A stretch of DNA of 64,000 nt, taken from positions 1-64,000 of the forward strand of contig NZ_UUPU01000078.1 in the NCBI RefSeq assembly GCF_900591205.1, read 5' to 3'. Numbering within the stretch: the first letter of the stretch is position 1; each line of letters starts with the position of its first letter. The stretch comes from Pseudomonas viridiflava. GTDB lineage: Bacteria > Pseudomonadota > Gammaproteobacteria > Pseudomonadales > Pseudomonadaceae. The position numbers and the translations under genes are program-made. A model generated the notes under the pieces. That model saw only the letters and a program-made list of their open reading frames with translations, was not told the DNA's origin and did no database searches. Below, in pieces: positions 1 through 11,157 of this stretch.

Positions 1-5
1 ATCTG

Positions 6-266
6 AGGCGCCCCGTCAATCACGCTGGCCGAACGCAGGCTTGAATCCGTGGGCAACCCGGCAGGACGCCGGGTTAGCCGCGCTGGGCCAAGGATGGCCC
101 ATCGCGGCGGCCCACGGATTCAAGCCGGAGTGAGGGCACACCGAGCCAGAGCGAGGTGCCGAGTGATGGGGCGAGGACCTTTTGGTTACTTTTGGGTCCT
201 TCCAAAAGTGACCCGCTGTAAGAGCGGAACCATAGGCGGCCGTTACCGCAGCAACGGATACACCCC
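6..266 (+). repeat. Structured dispersed repeat, copy A (three-way junction)
   Basis: This stretch is about 93% identical over 6-172 to a second copy at 38466-38726 and perfectly identical over 55-126. An outer 17-bp stem (38-54 with 110-126) encloses hairpin 1 (55-62 with 68-75) and hairpin 2 (77-82 with 103-108, then 84-90 with 95-101), leaving only A76 and G109 unpaired at the junction. Further hairpins follow at 188-209, 213-227 and 240-257. I see no convincing protein gene in it. Similar sequences are, from memory, scattered in Pseudomonas genomes and often annotated as short hypothetical ORFs. Mechanism and function are unknown. The element ends about 17 nt before the cti stop codon. 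Confidence 0.85.
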
Positions 267-282
267 CAAACCTCACCTAACC

Positions 283-2565
283 TCACAAATTCTCATACCG
301 ATTCATATCCAAAACCCCCTCCTCCAACGGCGTACTCTCCCGAATATACCGCGACAAATCATGAAAATACCGCCAAAACAAAGGATGACTACGCCTCACC
401 CCCCAACGATCAACAATCCTCTCAAAACGCTTGGCATCCTTGGCCCGCTCCATCTGCGCAACAAACTCCGGTACTTCCCCCGCCGGAATATTGAACATGA
501 AATTCGGATAACTGCTAAGCACCCCCGGGTAAATCGTCAAAGTGTCCAACCCCGGCTGATAGCGATACGCCTCACCCAGCAAAAACGCCACATTACTGTG
601 AGCCCGATTGCGCAACATGCTGTAAACCACCCGCTTACCACTGCCCGTCTCAACACGCAGCATCGTAGCCTCGGGCAACTGGTCGATAACCTTGAGCCCC
701 GCTGCCGGGCGGGATGTGAGGCGGCTCAACGCCTGCTCAGCATCCTGCAACGCGGGATCAACACCATCACGCGAACAAAAAGCCCCGCTGCAGCGGTTGA
801 TCGGGTCCGGACTGGCGTTCAGGTCGCCGTACCGAGCGAGCAACTGGTTGGCAAAGTCGCGCTTCGGGTCCTTTTCATCCAGATGCAGCCCGGTCGGCTT
901 GTCATCGTCAATCGCCTCATAGTCCAGCCACAGCTTGATCTTGCCGCTGTTCTGATACCAATCATCCAAAAAGCCATCACGGCTGTCGGCCGGCATCAAG
1001 CGTAGAAAGTTCTGTTCGGCCCCATTGCGGATCAGGTCGAAGTACAGCCGGGTCTGCGCCTGGTGCGACACATTGCCGAACACATCGAAATTCACCGCTA
1101 ACTGGTAATAAGTGCGCTCCAGCAGCGGGTAGTCAAACAGCCACATTGTCTGCGGCACTTCGCCGATCAGCCCCTTGGTCACCGAGGCGCTGTCGAAATG
1201 TCGGAAAATCGTCAGCAAGGCATTGTCATTGCCCGCCCACAGGCTCGACCAACTCGGCGGCGGCACGTCAGCATAGCTGTCACGGCGTAACGCCTCGTAT
1301 TCATTGCGCTTGTCGCGGTACGCCAGCCACAGGCTGAGCACGCTGCCCACATCGTCGTTCTGCCCAGGCATCGCCAGCAGCGGTGTAGCCTGGCCGCGAT
1401 AGCGCGCATCGGTGATGTACAGGTCGTGGTCGGGGTCCTGGAACAGGGTCCAGAAGTTGTCGCGGATCACGTCCGTAGCGATTTGCCCACGGCACACCGG
1501 CCCGCGAATAAAGGTGCGCACGAAGTATTCGGCGTTATCCAGCATGAACTGGTAGCGCGCCTTGGCCGGTATCGCTTCGAAGGTGTCGAACGGATTGGCG
1601 CGGCGCCCCGGCCCGTAGCCCGGCAAGGCATTGACCTGCCAGTTACCGGCGTAGAACAGCTCTTTGATGCGCGCCATTTTGGCCGCGCTGAACGGGTAAG
1701 TGATGTGGGTTTTATGCACGATCACGCCCTGCACCGGCCACAGGCGGTAGTACACCTGGGTGCCTGGATCATCGTTGGGGCGGCGCGTGGCAATCAGGTC
1801 GATCGGCTGCCCGCTCGGCGTGCGTGAACGCACCCACTGGAAGAAATGCCCCGGCTCGCCGTTCTCGAAATAGATATGGGCCAGGAACAAATGCTCGAAC
1901 AACCAGCGCGCCACCAGGCTCTCCCGGGCGCCCGGTTGGTTGAACAGATTTTCCCACTGCTGCACCTGCAAGGCTTCCTTGGCGCTGGGCGCCAGGCCCT
2001 GCTCATCAATCGGCGCACCCGAGGCCAGCCAGCGTTGCAAGGTTTGGTATTGCTGGTCGGTCAGGCCGGTGACCGCCAGCGGCATGCCTTCCTTGGGATG
2101 GGCACCGGCATAGGCATTGAACTCGCCGGGCATCGCACACATGTTTTCGCGGTTCAGGCCCAGCGCGATCTCGTCAGGCAACTTGGCATTGGGCTGCAGC
2201 GGCGCGTTATGCCCCAGCTCCAGCATGCGCGCCATCAACGCGGCCTGGCTGCCCTGGGCGTCGAGCACAGAATAGAAGCCCTTCTGCTGCCAGGCTTGCT
2301 TGCCAAACGCGTCATAGAACAAACGCGTGGTGGGCGTGGCCTGGCTGCGTTCGCCGTCGTATACCGGCACTTTGGTCGCGCCACGTGCCGCGCCCTCGGC
2401 ACTGCCCAGGTTGAGCTGGCAGGCGGAGTCGTAGCAAGCGTGGCAGGCTACGCATTTCTCGGTGAAGATCGGCTGGATATCACGGGTGTATGAGATGGAA
2501 CCTTCTGCCAGAGCAGTGCTGGCGATCAAAGCCAGAACGGCGCTGACGATAAGACGAAGTGACAT
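283..2565 (-). CDS. cti: Fatty acid cis/trans isomerase (Cti)
   Basis: The 760-residue protein begins with a Sec signal peptide (cleavage near TALA-EG), followed at once by a c-type haem site CVACH. The length and the haem site next to the export signal fit Cti, the periplasmic haemoprotein that converts cis- to trans-unsaturated fatty acids in membrane phospholipids so the membrane stiffens under solvent or heat stress. It is divergent from metH across 166 bp. The last ~400 bp of the gene have very different wobble choice from the rest: codons end in T or G and almost never in C, and the stop codon (283-285) lies 17 nt from the structured repeat. The ATG at 2565 is chosen because the signal peptide starts there. 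Confidence 0.93.
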   Translation of the reverse strand: MSLRLIVSAVLALIASTALAEGSISYTRDIQPIFTEKCVACHACYDSACQLNLGSAEGAARGATKVPVYDGERSQATPTTRLFYDAFGKQAWQQKGFYSVLDAQGSQAALMARMLELGHNAPLQPNAKLPDEIALGLNRENMCAMPGEFNAYAGAHPKEGMPLAVTGLTDQQYQTLQRWLASGAPIDEQGLAPSAKEALQVQQWENLFNQPGARESLVARWLFEHLFLAHIYFENGEPGHFFQWVRSRTPSGQPIDLIATRRPNDDPGTQVYYRLWPVQGVIVHKTHITYPFSAAKMARIKELFYAGNWQVNALPGYGPGRRANPFDTFEAIPAKARYQFMLDNAEYFVRTFIRGPVCRGQIATDVIRDNFWTLFQDPDHDLYITDARYRGQATPLLAMPGQNDDVGSVLSLWLAYRDKRNEYEALRRDSYADVPPPSWSSLWAGNDNALLTIFRHFDSASVTKGLIGEVPQTMWLFDYPLLERTYYQLAVNFDVFGNVSHQAQTRLYFDLIRNGAEQNFLRLMPADSRDGFLDDWYQNSGKIKLWLDYEAIDDDKPTGLHLDEKDPKRDFANQLLARYGDLNASPDPINRCSGAFCSRDGVDPALQDAEQALSRLTSRPAAGLKVIDQLPEATMLRVETGSGKRVVYSMLRNRAHSNVAFLLGEAYRYQPGLDTLTIYPGVLSSYPNFMFNIPAGEVPEFVAQMERAKDAKRFERIVDRWGVRRSHPLFWRYFHDLSRYIRESTPLEEGVLDMNRYENL

Positions 2566-2689
2566 GTATCCGGTCCCGATTCAATGCGTGCGCTAAAAAT
2601 TGCAGACGATTCTACCGGTGTCGACACGCCATCAACATGAACGATATTCATGCAAATACCTTCCATGCTGCAAAAGCGCACAGGTTTGC

Positions 2690-2695
2690 TATGAT
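2690..2695 (+). promoter_or_regulatory. Candidate -10 box of metH
   Basis: TATGAT lies 36 nt before the metH ATG. No good -35 hexamer stands 16-18 bp upstream, so the promoter may need an activator. This rests on motif appearance only. I looked for an S-adenosylhomocysteine riboswitch core in 2566-2731 and did not find one. Confidence 0.35.
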
Positions 2696-2731
2696 CCACG
2701 CCCTCCGTAATGCCTGACCTAGAGTAGTCCC

Positions 2732-6442
<3,711 letters not shown>

Positions 6443-6466
6443 GGTCGGGCTGATTGTCTATGCTGT

Positions 6467-6490
6467 CCCTCACACACCTTGTGTCGAGGG
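6467..6490 (+). promoter_or_regulatory. Hairpin that buries the DUF2970 Shine-Dalgarno
   Basis: CCCTC (6467-6471) plus ACAC (6472-6475) pair with GTGT (6481-6484) and GAGGG (6486-6490) around a five-base loop, with C6485 bulged. GAGGG is also the only plausible ribosome binding site for the ATG at 6495, so in mRNA the site would be closed by the stem. This could be a translational switch such as an RNA thermometer, or a weak terminator of metH; no T-tract follows, which argues against a terminator. A possible -10 (TATGCT, 6459-6464) would start a transcript just upstream of it. Confidence 0.5.
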
Positions 6491-6494
6491 ATGT

Positions 6495-6713
6495 ATGGAC
6501 GATTCGGACAACAACAAGCCGCCGACCTTCTGGCAGATGCTCCACAGCGTGATGGCGGCCGCCTTCGGCGTGCAGAGCGGCAAAAACCGCGCGCGCGACT
6601 TTACCCACGGCAAGCCCAGCCACTTTGTGATCCTGGGCATTCTGTTTACCGCCGTGTTCGCGCTGACGCTGTTTGGCATCGTCCAGTTGGTGTTGCACCT
6701 GGCCGGCGTGTAA
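6495..6713 (+). CDS. DUF2970 small membrane protein
   Basis: This 72-residue protein has a basic soluble N-terminal half (PTFWQMLHSVMAAAFGVQSG, then NRARDF) and one C-terminal membrane helix around residues 46-70. This is the layout of the DUF2970 family, short inner-membrane proteins of unknown function in gamma- and betaproteobacteria. It follows metH by 52 bp on the same strand. Its start is fixed by GAGGG five bases upstream of the ATG, which sits in a hairpin. No biochemical role can be inferred from the sequence. Confidence 0.8.
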   Translation: MDDSDNNKPPTFWQMLHSVMAAAFGVQSGKNRARDFTHGKPSHFVILGILFTAVFALTLFGIVQLVLHLAGV

Positions 6714-6771
6714 ACCCTAGCAAAATGTGGGAGCGGCGGGGTCCTCATCCGTTTTGGTGATCGCCCTCTTC

Positions 6772-6885
6772 CTACTGGTGACTGACCCAGAACACAGCGG
6801 TTCCCACCACCAGGATAATCAGGAACAAAATCGCCCAGGCATCTACGGTACTGTCGGGTTTACGGGCTTTGGTCGGATTGCTCAT
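6772..6885 (-). CDS. 37-residue single-pass membrane protein
   Basis: A complete short frame (start MSNPTKARKPDSTVDAW, end FWVSHQ) has a basic N-terminal tail, a hydrophobic helix at about residues 17-34 and a short polar C-terminus. AGAGGCG stands 6 nt before the ATG. It is opposite in strand to both neighbours, the DUF2970 gene and cysI. The compact layout (charged tail, one helix, stop) and the good ribosome site make it a likely real small protein rather than chance. The function is unknown. Its 5' region (6886-7118) would be shared with the divergent cysI promoter. Confidence 0.6.
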   Translation of the reverse strand: MSNPTKARKPDSTVDAWAILFLIILVVGTAVFWVSHQ

Positions 6886-7013
6886 GGCATCGCCTCTTAT
6901 CGGTTTTATAGGTGATTGCACTCAAACACGCTCACAGTAAAGTTGACGATTGCCCGTATGACAAATGTGGGTATCGCGATAACCGTTCTCAATAGTCGAT
7001 TTGGTTATTTGCA

Positions 7014-7019
7014 TATACT
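7014..7019 (+). promoter_or_regulatory. Candidate -10 box of cysI
   Basis: TATACT within GCATATACTC lies 100 nt before the cysI ATG, in a locally AT-rich stretch (6985-7050). No clear -35 is visible, which would fit an activator-dependent (CysB-type) promoter; CysB control is an inference from the sulfur-assimilation role and not seen directly. Confidence 0.3.
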
Positions 7020-7118
7020 CAAACATCACTTTTGCGCATAAACGCAAACTGGTATCGTGCGCCGGCTCCGTTGGGAGTGCGCGGCCGTGCGCGCAGATTT
7101 GCCGAGAACAGGACCTAT

Positions 7119-8777
7119 ATGTACGTATACGACGAATACGATCAGCGCATCATCGAGGACCGCGTCAAGCAGTTCCGTGATCAGACCCGACGCTATCTGG
7201 CAGGTGAACTGAGCGAAGAAGAGTTCCGCCCTCTGCGCCTGCAAAATGGCCTTTATGTTCAGCGCTTTGCGCCGATGCTGCGGGTGGCCGTGCCCTATGG
7301 CCAACTGACTTCGCGCCAGATGCGCATGATGGCCAAGATTGCCCGCGACTTCGATAAAGGCTACGCCCACATCAGCACCCGCCAGAACGTGCAGTTCAAC
7401 TGGCCGGCGCTGGAAGATGTGCCGGATATCCTGGCTGAACTGGCGACCGTGCAGATGCACGCCATTCAGACCAGCGGTAACTGCCTGCGCAACGTAACCA
7501 CCGACCAATTCGCCGGCGTCGCCGCCGATGAGCTGGTCGACCCACGCCCCTGGTGTGAAATCGTGCGTCAGTGGACCACCTTCCACCCCGAATTCGCCTA
7601 CTTGCCGCGCAAATTCAAGATCGCCGTCAACGGCTCGACCTCGGACCGCGCAGCCATCGAAGTACACGATATCGGCCTGGAGCCGGTGTACAACGCGGCC
7701 GGCGAGCTGGGCTTCCGTGTACTGGTGGGTGGCGGCCTGGGCCGTACCCCCGTGGTCGGCGCGTTCATCAACGAATTCCTGCCATGGCAGGACCTGTTGA
7801 GCTACCTCGACGCCATCCTGCGGGTCTACAACCGCTATGGCCGTCGCGACAACAAATACAAGGCCCGGATCAAGATCCTGGTCAAAGCGCTGACGCCTGA
7901 AGTGTTCGCACAGAAAGTCGACGCTGAAATGGAACACCTGCGCGGCGGCCAGACCACGCTGACCGAAGCCGAAGTGCAGCGTGTCGCCAAGCATTTCGTC
8001 GACCCCGAGTACAAGGCCCTGACCAATCAGGACGCCGAGTTCGCAGCGCTTGATAAAGAGCATCCAGGTTTCGCCCGTTGGCGCACCCGCAACACCCTGG
8101 CGCACAAAAAGCCAGGCTATGTGGCTGTGACCCTGTCGCTCAAACCCACCGGTGTGGCACCGGGCGATATCACCGACAAGCAACTGGACGCCGTCGCCGA
8201 CCTGGCCGACCGCTACAGCTTTGGCCAACTGCGCACCTCCCACGAGCAGAACATCATCCTCGCGGACGTTGAACAGAGCCAACTGTTCACCCTGTGGGGC
8301 GAGCTGCGCGAAGGTGGTTTCGCCACGCCGAACATCGGCCTGTTGACCGACATCATCTGCTGCCCGGGCGGCGATTTCTGCTCCCTGGCCAACGCCAAGT
8401 CGATCCCGATTGCCGAATCTATCCAGCGCCGGTTCGACGACCTGGACTACCTGTTCGACATCGGCGAGCTGGACCTGAACATCTCCGGCTGCATGAACGC
8501 CTGTGGTCACCACCACGTCGGCCACATCGGCATTCTGGGCGTGGACAAGAAAGGCGAAGAATTCTACCAAGTGTCCCTGGGTGGCAGCGCCAGCCGCGAT
8601 GCGAGCCTGGGCAAGATCCTCGGCCCATCCTTCGCCCAGGAAGCCATGCCCGAGGTGATCGGCAAGCTGATCGACGTGTACATCGAACAGCGCACCGAAG
8701 ATGAGCGTTTCATCGACACCTATCAGCGCATCGGCATCGACCTGTTCAAGGAGCGCGTCTATGCAGCGAATCATTAA
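7119..8777 (+). CDS. cysI: Sulfite reductase haemoprotein (nitrite/sulfite reductase family)
   Basis: The 552-residue protein reduces sulfite to sulfide in cysteine biosynthesis. It has two ferredoxin-like half-domains and the sirohaem/4Fe-4S ligand pairs near the C-terminus: CCPGGDFCSLA (about residues 413-423) and GCMNACGHHH (about 458-467). An upstream in-frame ATG at 7032 would add 29 residues; I prefer 7119 because the MYVYDEYDQ start is the one I know from Pseudomonas CysI and it has an AACAGGA-like site upstream. The 3' end overlaps the next gene by 17 bp, so the two are translationally coupled. Confidence 0.93.
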   Translation: MYVYDEYDQRIIEDRVKQFRDQTRRYLAGELSEEEFRPLRLQNGLYVQRFAPMLRVAVPYGQLTSRQMRMMAKIARDFDKGYAHISTRQNVQFNWPALEDVPDILAELATVQMHAIQTSGNCLRNVTTDQFAGVAADELVDPRPWCEIVRQWTTFHPEFAYLPRKFKIAVNGSTSDRAAIEVHDIGLEPVYNAAGELGFRVLVGGGLGRTPVVGAFINEFLPWQDLLSYLDAILRVYNRYGRRDNKYKARIKILVKALTPEVFAQKVDAEMEHLRGGQTTLTEAEVQRVAKHFVDPEYKALTNQDAEFAALDKEHPGFARWRTRNTLAHKKPGYVAVTLSLKPTGVAPGDITDKQLDAVADLADRYSFGQLRTSHEQNIILADVEQSQLFTLWGELREGGFATPNIGLLTDIICCPGGDFCSLANAKSIPIAESIQRRFDDLDYLFDIGELDLNISGCMNACGHHHVGHIGILGVDKKGEEFYQVSLGGSASRDASLGKILGPSFAQEAMPEVIGKLIDVYIEQRTEDERFIDTYQRIGIDLFKERVYAANH

Positions 8778-9255
8778 GAACAACGAAGTCCTCGACGAAA
8801 CCTGGCACCTGCTGCCCAAGGACGCGAGCTTCGACGGCATCTCCAACTGCGACGACCTGATCGTGCCGTTGGCCTTGTGGCGCGAGCACGGCCACGCCCT
8901 CAAGGCCCGCGACGGCGGCCTGGGTGTGTGGCTGGACGCCGATGAAGAAGCTGAGGAAATCGGCGAAGACGTGGAGCACTTCCAGGTTATCGCCCTGAAC
9001 TTCCCGGCCTTTACCGACGGTCGCAACTACTCCAACGCCCGCCTGCTGCGTGACCGCTATGGTTACAAGGGTGAGTTGCGGGCGATTGGCGATGTGCTGC
9101 GTGACCAGCTGTTCTACCTGCGCCGTTGCGGGTTCGATGCCTTCGCCTTGCGCGCCGACAAAGACCCGTACGAAGCACTGGAAAGCCTCAAGGACTTCTC
9201 GGTGACGTACCAGGCTGCAACGGATGAGCCGCTGCCGCTGTTCCGTCGCCGCTAA
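8761..9255 (+). CDS. DUF934 protein, sulfite reductase partner
   Basis: This 164-residue DUF934 protein starts inside the end of cysI (17-bp overlap, different frame), with AAGGAG 9 nt before the ATG at 8761. In pseudomonads and other proteobacteria DUF934 proteins almost always follow this type of sulfite reductase, so a role in assimilatory sulfate reduction is likely, but the molecular function is not established. Visible traits are an acidic stretch around residues 60-75 (DADEEAEEIGEDVEHF) and a conserved-looking GRNYSNARLLRDRYGYKGE segment near residue 88. It ends 7 bp before a REPIN hairpin. Confidence 0.88.
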   Translation: MQRIIKNNEVLDETWHLLPKDASFDGISNCDDLIVPLALWREHGHALKARDGGLGVWLDADEEAEEIGEDVEHFQVIALNFPAFTDGRNYSNARLLRDRYGYKGELRAIGDVLRDQLFYLRRCGFDAFALRADKDPYEALESLKDFSVTYQAATDEPLPLFRRR

Positions 9256-9262
9256 GCATCAA

Positions 9263-9352
9263 ATGTGAGAGGGGGCTTGCCCCCGATGGCGATGTGTCAG
9301 CCACTTATGTGCTGCTGACCCACCGCTATCGGGGGCAAGCCCCCTCCCACAT
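9263..9352. repeat. REPIN (GGGGGCTTGCCCCCGAT type)
   Basis: Two inverted REP units (ATGTGAGAGGGGGCTTGC at the left, GGGGGCAAGCCCCCTCCCAC at the right) flank a short spacer and form a long imperfect palindrome between the DUF934 gene and the convergent merR gene. It may also act as a bidirectional terminator. Copies of the same type lie at 23416 and 60903. Confidence 0.85.
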
Positions 9353-9369
9353 TGGTATGGCCGCACATT

Positions 9370-9780
9370 TCAAGACTGCGGGTTGGCTTTGATCGACGCC
9401 AGCACCTGCTTCTGCCCCATGGAGCACGGCACCCCTTGCGGTTGCGCCCGCACCGCCTCGATTACGCCCAGCAGCTGCGCCTTGCTATGCGCCAACTGCG
9501 CCTGCATCCCTTCGATCTGTGCAACTTTGCGTTCCAGCGCCTCAATCAACTCTTCGCGCTTGTGCTCGCCCGGCGCAGGCATCAATGCCTTGAGTTCCTG
9601 CAGGGTAAACCCGGCCTGTTGCGCGCTCTGAATCAATTGCAAGGTTTGCAGGGCTTGCGCCGGGTAACGCCGGTAGCCATTGGCCTGACGCCCGACCTGA
9701 CTGATCAGCCCTTCAGCCTCATAAAAGCGGATACGCGACGCGGCCAACCCGCTCTGTTTTGCCAGCTCACCAATATTCAT
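9370..9780 (-). CDS. MerR-family transcriptional regulator
   Basis: The 136-residue protein begins with the MerR winged-helix DNA-binding domain (MNIGELAKQSGLAASRIRFY) and ends in an antiparallel coiled-coil segment (about residues 80-120). There is no cysteine cluster typical of metal sensors: one Cys (in GVPCSMG) lies near the C-terminus. I use the ATG at 9780; a GTG two codons upstream is also open. It is divergent from an OYE-type oxidoreductase, and the 70-bp gap contains a typical MerR operator, so control of that gene and of its own expression is the obvious inference. The effector is unknown. Confidence 0.9.
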   Translation of the reverse strand: MNIGELAKQSGLAASRIRFYEAEGLISQVGRQANGYRRYPAQALQTLQLIQSAQQAGFTLQELKALMPAPGEHKREELIEALERKVAQIEGMQAQLAHSKAQLLGVIEAVRAQPQGVPCSMGQKQVLASIKANPQS

Positions 9781-9792
9781 TCCCACACCCGC

Positions 9793-9823
9793 TTGACATT
9801 AAAGTTAACTTTAAGCTTAGCCT
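9793..9823 (+). promoter_or_regulatory. MerR-type promoter/operator
   Basis: TTGACA (9793-9798) and a -10 TAGCCT (9818-9823) are separated by 19 bp, the long spacer typical of MerR-activated promoters, and the spacer contains the perfect 16-bp palindrome TTAAAGTTAACTTTAA (9799-9814). It points to the oxidoreductase gene at 9851. The spacing and palindrome are seen directly; activation by the neighbouring MerR protein is inferred. Confidence 0.85.
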
Positions 9824-9850
9824 GACGCCTCCCCCGCTCAGGAGTCAACC

Positions 9851-11080
9851 ATGTCACCCTTCGACGCCTTGCAACTGCCCAATGGCCAAGTGCTCTCCAA
9901 CCGTATCGCCAAGGCCGCCATGGAAGAAAACATGGCGGACGCCCAGGCCCCATCCCGCGAGCTGAAGCAGCTATACAGGGCCTGGGCAGACGGTGAACCC
10001 GGCCTGCTGATCAGCGGCAACGTGATGATCGACCGCCGCGCCATGACCGGCCCTGGCGGCGTGGCCCTGGAAGATGAGCAACACCTGGCCAGCTTCCGCG
10101 AATGGGCCGACGTGGCGCGGGCCAAGGGCGTGCACTTCTGGATGCAGCTCAGCCACCCGGGCCGCCAGACCCCGGCCAACCTGCGCCAGCGAGCCGTTGC
10201 CCCCTCCGCCGTCGCGCTGGATCTGGGCGGTTTCTCGAAGATGTTTGCCAAGCCCAAGGCGATGACCGAAGACGACATCCAGGACGTGATCCAACGTTTC
10301 GCCACCAGCGCTCGCCTGGCCGAGAAAGCCGGGTTTACCGGGGTGCAAGTCCATGGCGCACATGGCTACCTGCTCAGCCAGTTCCTGTCGCCCTTGAGCA
10401 ACCAGCGCACCGACCGCTGGGGTGGCCCGCTGGAGAACCGTGCACGCCTGTTGCTGGAAGTAATCCGCGCCGTACGCGCCAGCGTCAGCCCGTCATTTTG
10501 CGTGGCGGTCAAGCTCAACTCGGCAGACTTCCAGCGTGGCGGCTTCGATGAAACCGATGCACGTGCGGTGATCGAGATGCTCAATGCGCTGCCCCTCGAC
10601 CTGCTGGAACTGTCCGGCGGCAGCTATGAAGCTCCCGCCATGCAAGGTGACGCACGGGACGGCCGCACCCTGGCCCGCGAAGCGTACTTCCTGGAGTTTG
10701 CCAGCGAGGTGGCCGCCATCGCCAGAATGCCGGTGATGGTCACCGGTGGCATCCGCCGCCTGCCAATCGTGCAACAGGTACTCGACAGCGGCATCGCCAT
10801 GGCCGGCATCGCCACAGCTCTGACGCTGGAGCCGCAACTGATCAAGCACTGGCGCGAAGGCCGCGACCCCAACCCGCAGCTCAAACCGATCGACTGGAAG
10901 CGCAAACCCCTGGCCTCCATCGCCATTCTCGCCGTGGTGCGCTACCAGATGCACCGACTCAGCCGCGGCCATTTGCCCAAGGCCAAAGTCGCGCCATGCC
11001 TGGCACTGGCCCGCGACCAGTGGTTTATCGCCCGCCGCACCCGCCAGTACCGAGCGGCCATGACGCAATCTTCACATTAA
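9851..11080 (+). CDS. NADH:flavin oxidoreductase, old yellow enzyme family
   Basis: This 409-residue protein is an FMN TIM barrel of the old yellow enzyme family. Visible signatures are VHGAHGYLLSQFLSP with SNQRTDRWGG (about residues 165-195, flavin and substrate site), MQLSHPGRQ (about 98-106) and MVTGGIRR in the phosphate-binding end. Such enzymes reduce activated C=C bonds of enones or nitro-esters. CAGGAGTCAACC precedes the ATG. A C-terminal extension of ~60 residues (HRLSRGHLPKAKVAP) follows the barrel. Control by the divergent MerR regulator through its 19-bp-spacer promoter suggests an electrophile or oxidative-stress response, as in other MerR-oxidoreductase pairs. Confidence 0.88.
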   Translation: MSPFDALQLPNGQVLSNRIAKAAMEENMADAQAPSRELKQLYRAWADGEPGLLISGNVMIDRRAMTGPGGVALEDEQHLASFREWADVARAKGVHFWMQLSHPGRQTPANLRQRAVAPSAVALDLGGFSKMFAKPKAMTEDDIQDVIQRFATSARLAEKAGFTGVQVHGAHGYLLSQFLSPLSNQRTDRWGGPLENRARLLLEVIRAVRASVSPSFCVAVKLNSADFQRGGFDETDARAVIEMLNALPLDLLELSGGSYEAPAMQGDARDGRTLAREAYFLEFASEVAAIARMPVMVTGGIRRLPIVQQVLDSGIAMAGIATALTLEPQLIKHWREGRDPNPQLKPIDWKRKPLASIAILAVVRYQMHRLSRGHLPKAKVAPCLALARDQWFIARRTRQYRAAMTQSSH

Positions 11081-11157
11081 GCGCGGAGCATTCGCCGTGA
11101 TCGAACTGTCCCCTATTGATCAGCACGTTTTAACCTCACTGACGATTGGAGTTCTTC

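Noticed and set aside
16..276. Minus-strand reading frame of 86 residues through repeat copy A, matched by one of 89 residues through copy B
   Set aside because: Both frames lie in the structured repeat, have no ribosome site, and their similarity follows from the DNA identity; compensatory pairing explains the differences better than coding constraint.
2566..2731. Possible SAH or cobalamin riboswitch before metH
   Set aside because: Neither conserved core could be found in the 166 bp, and the space is mostly taken up by two divergent promoters.
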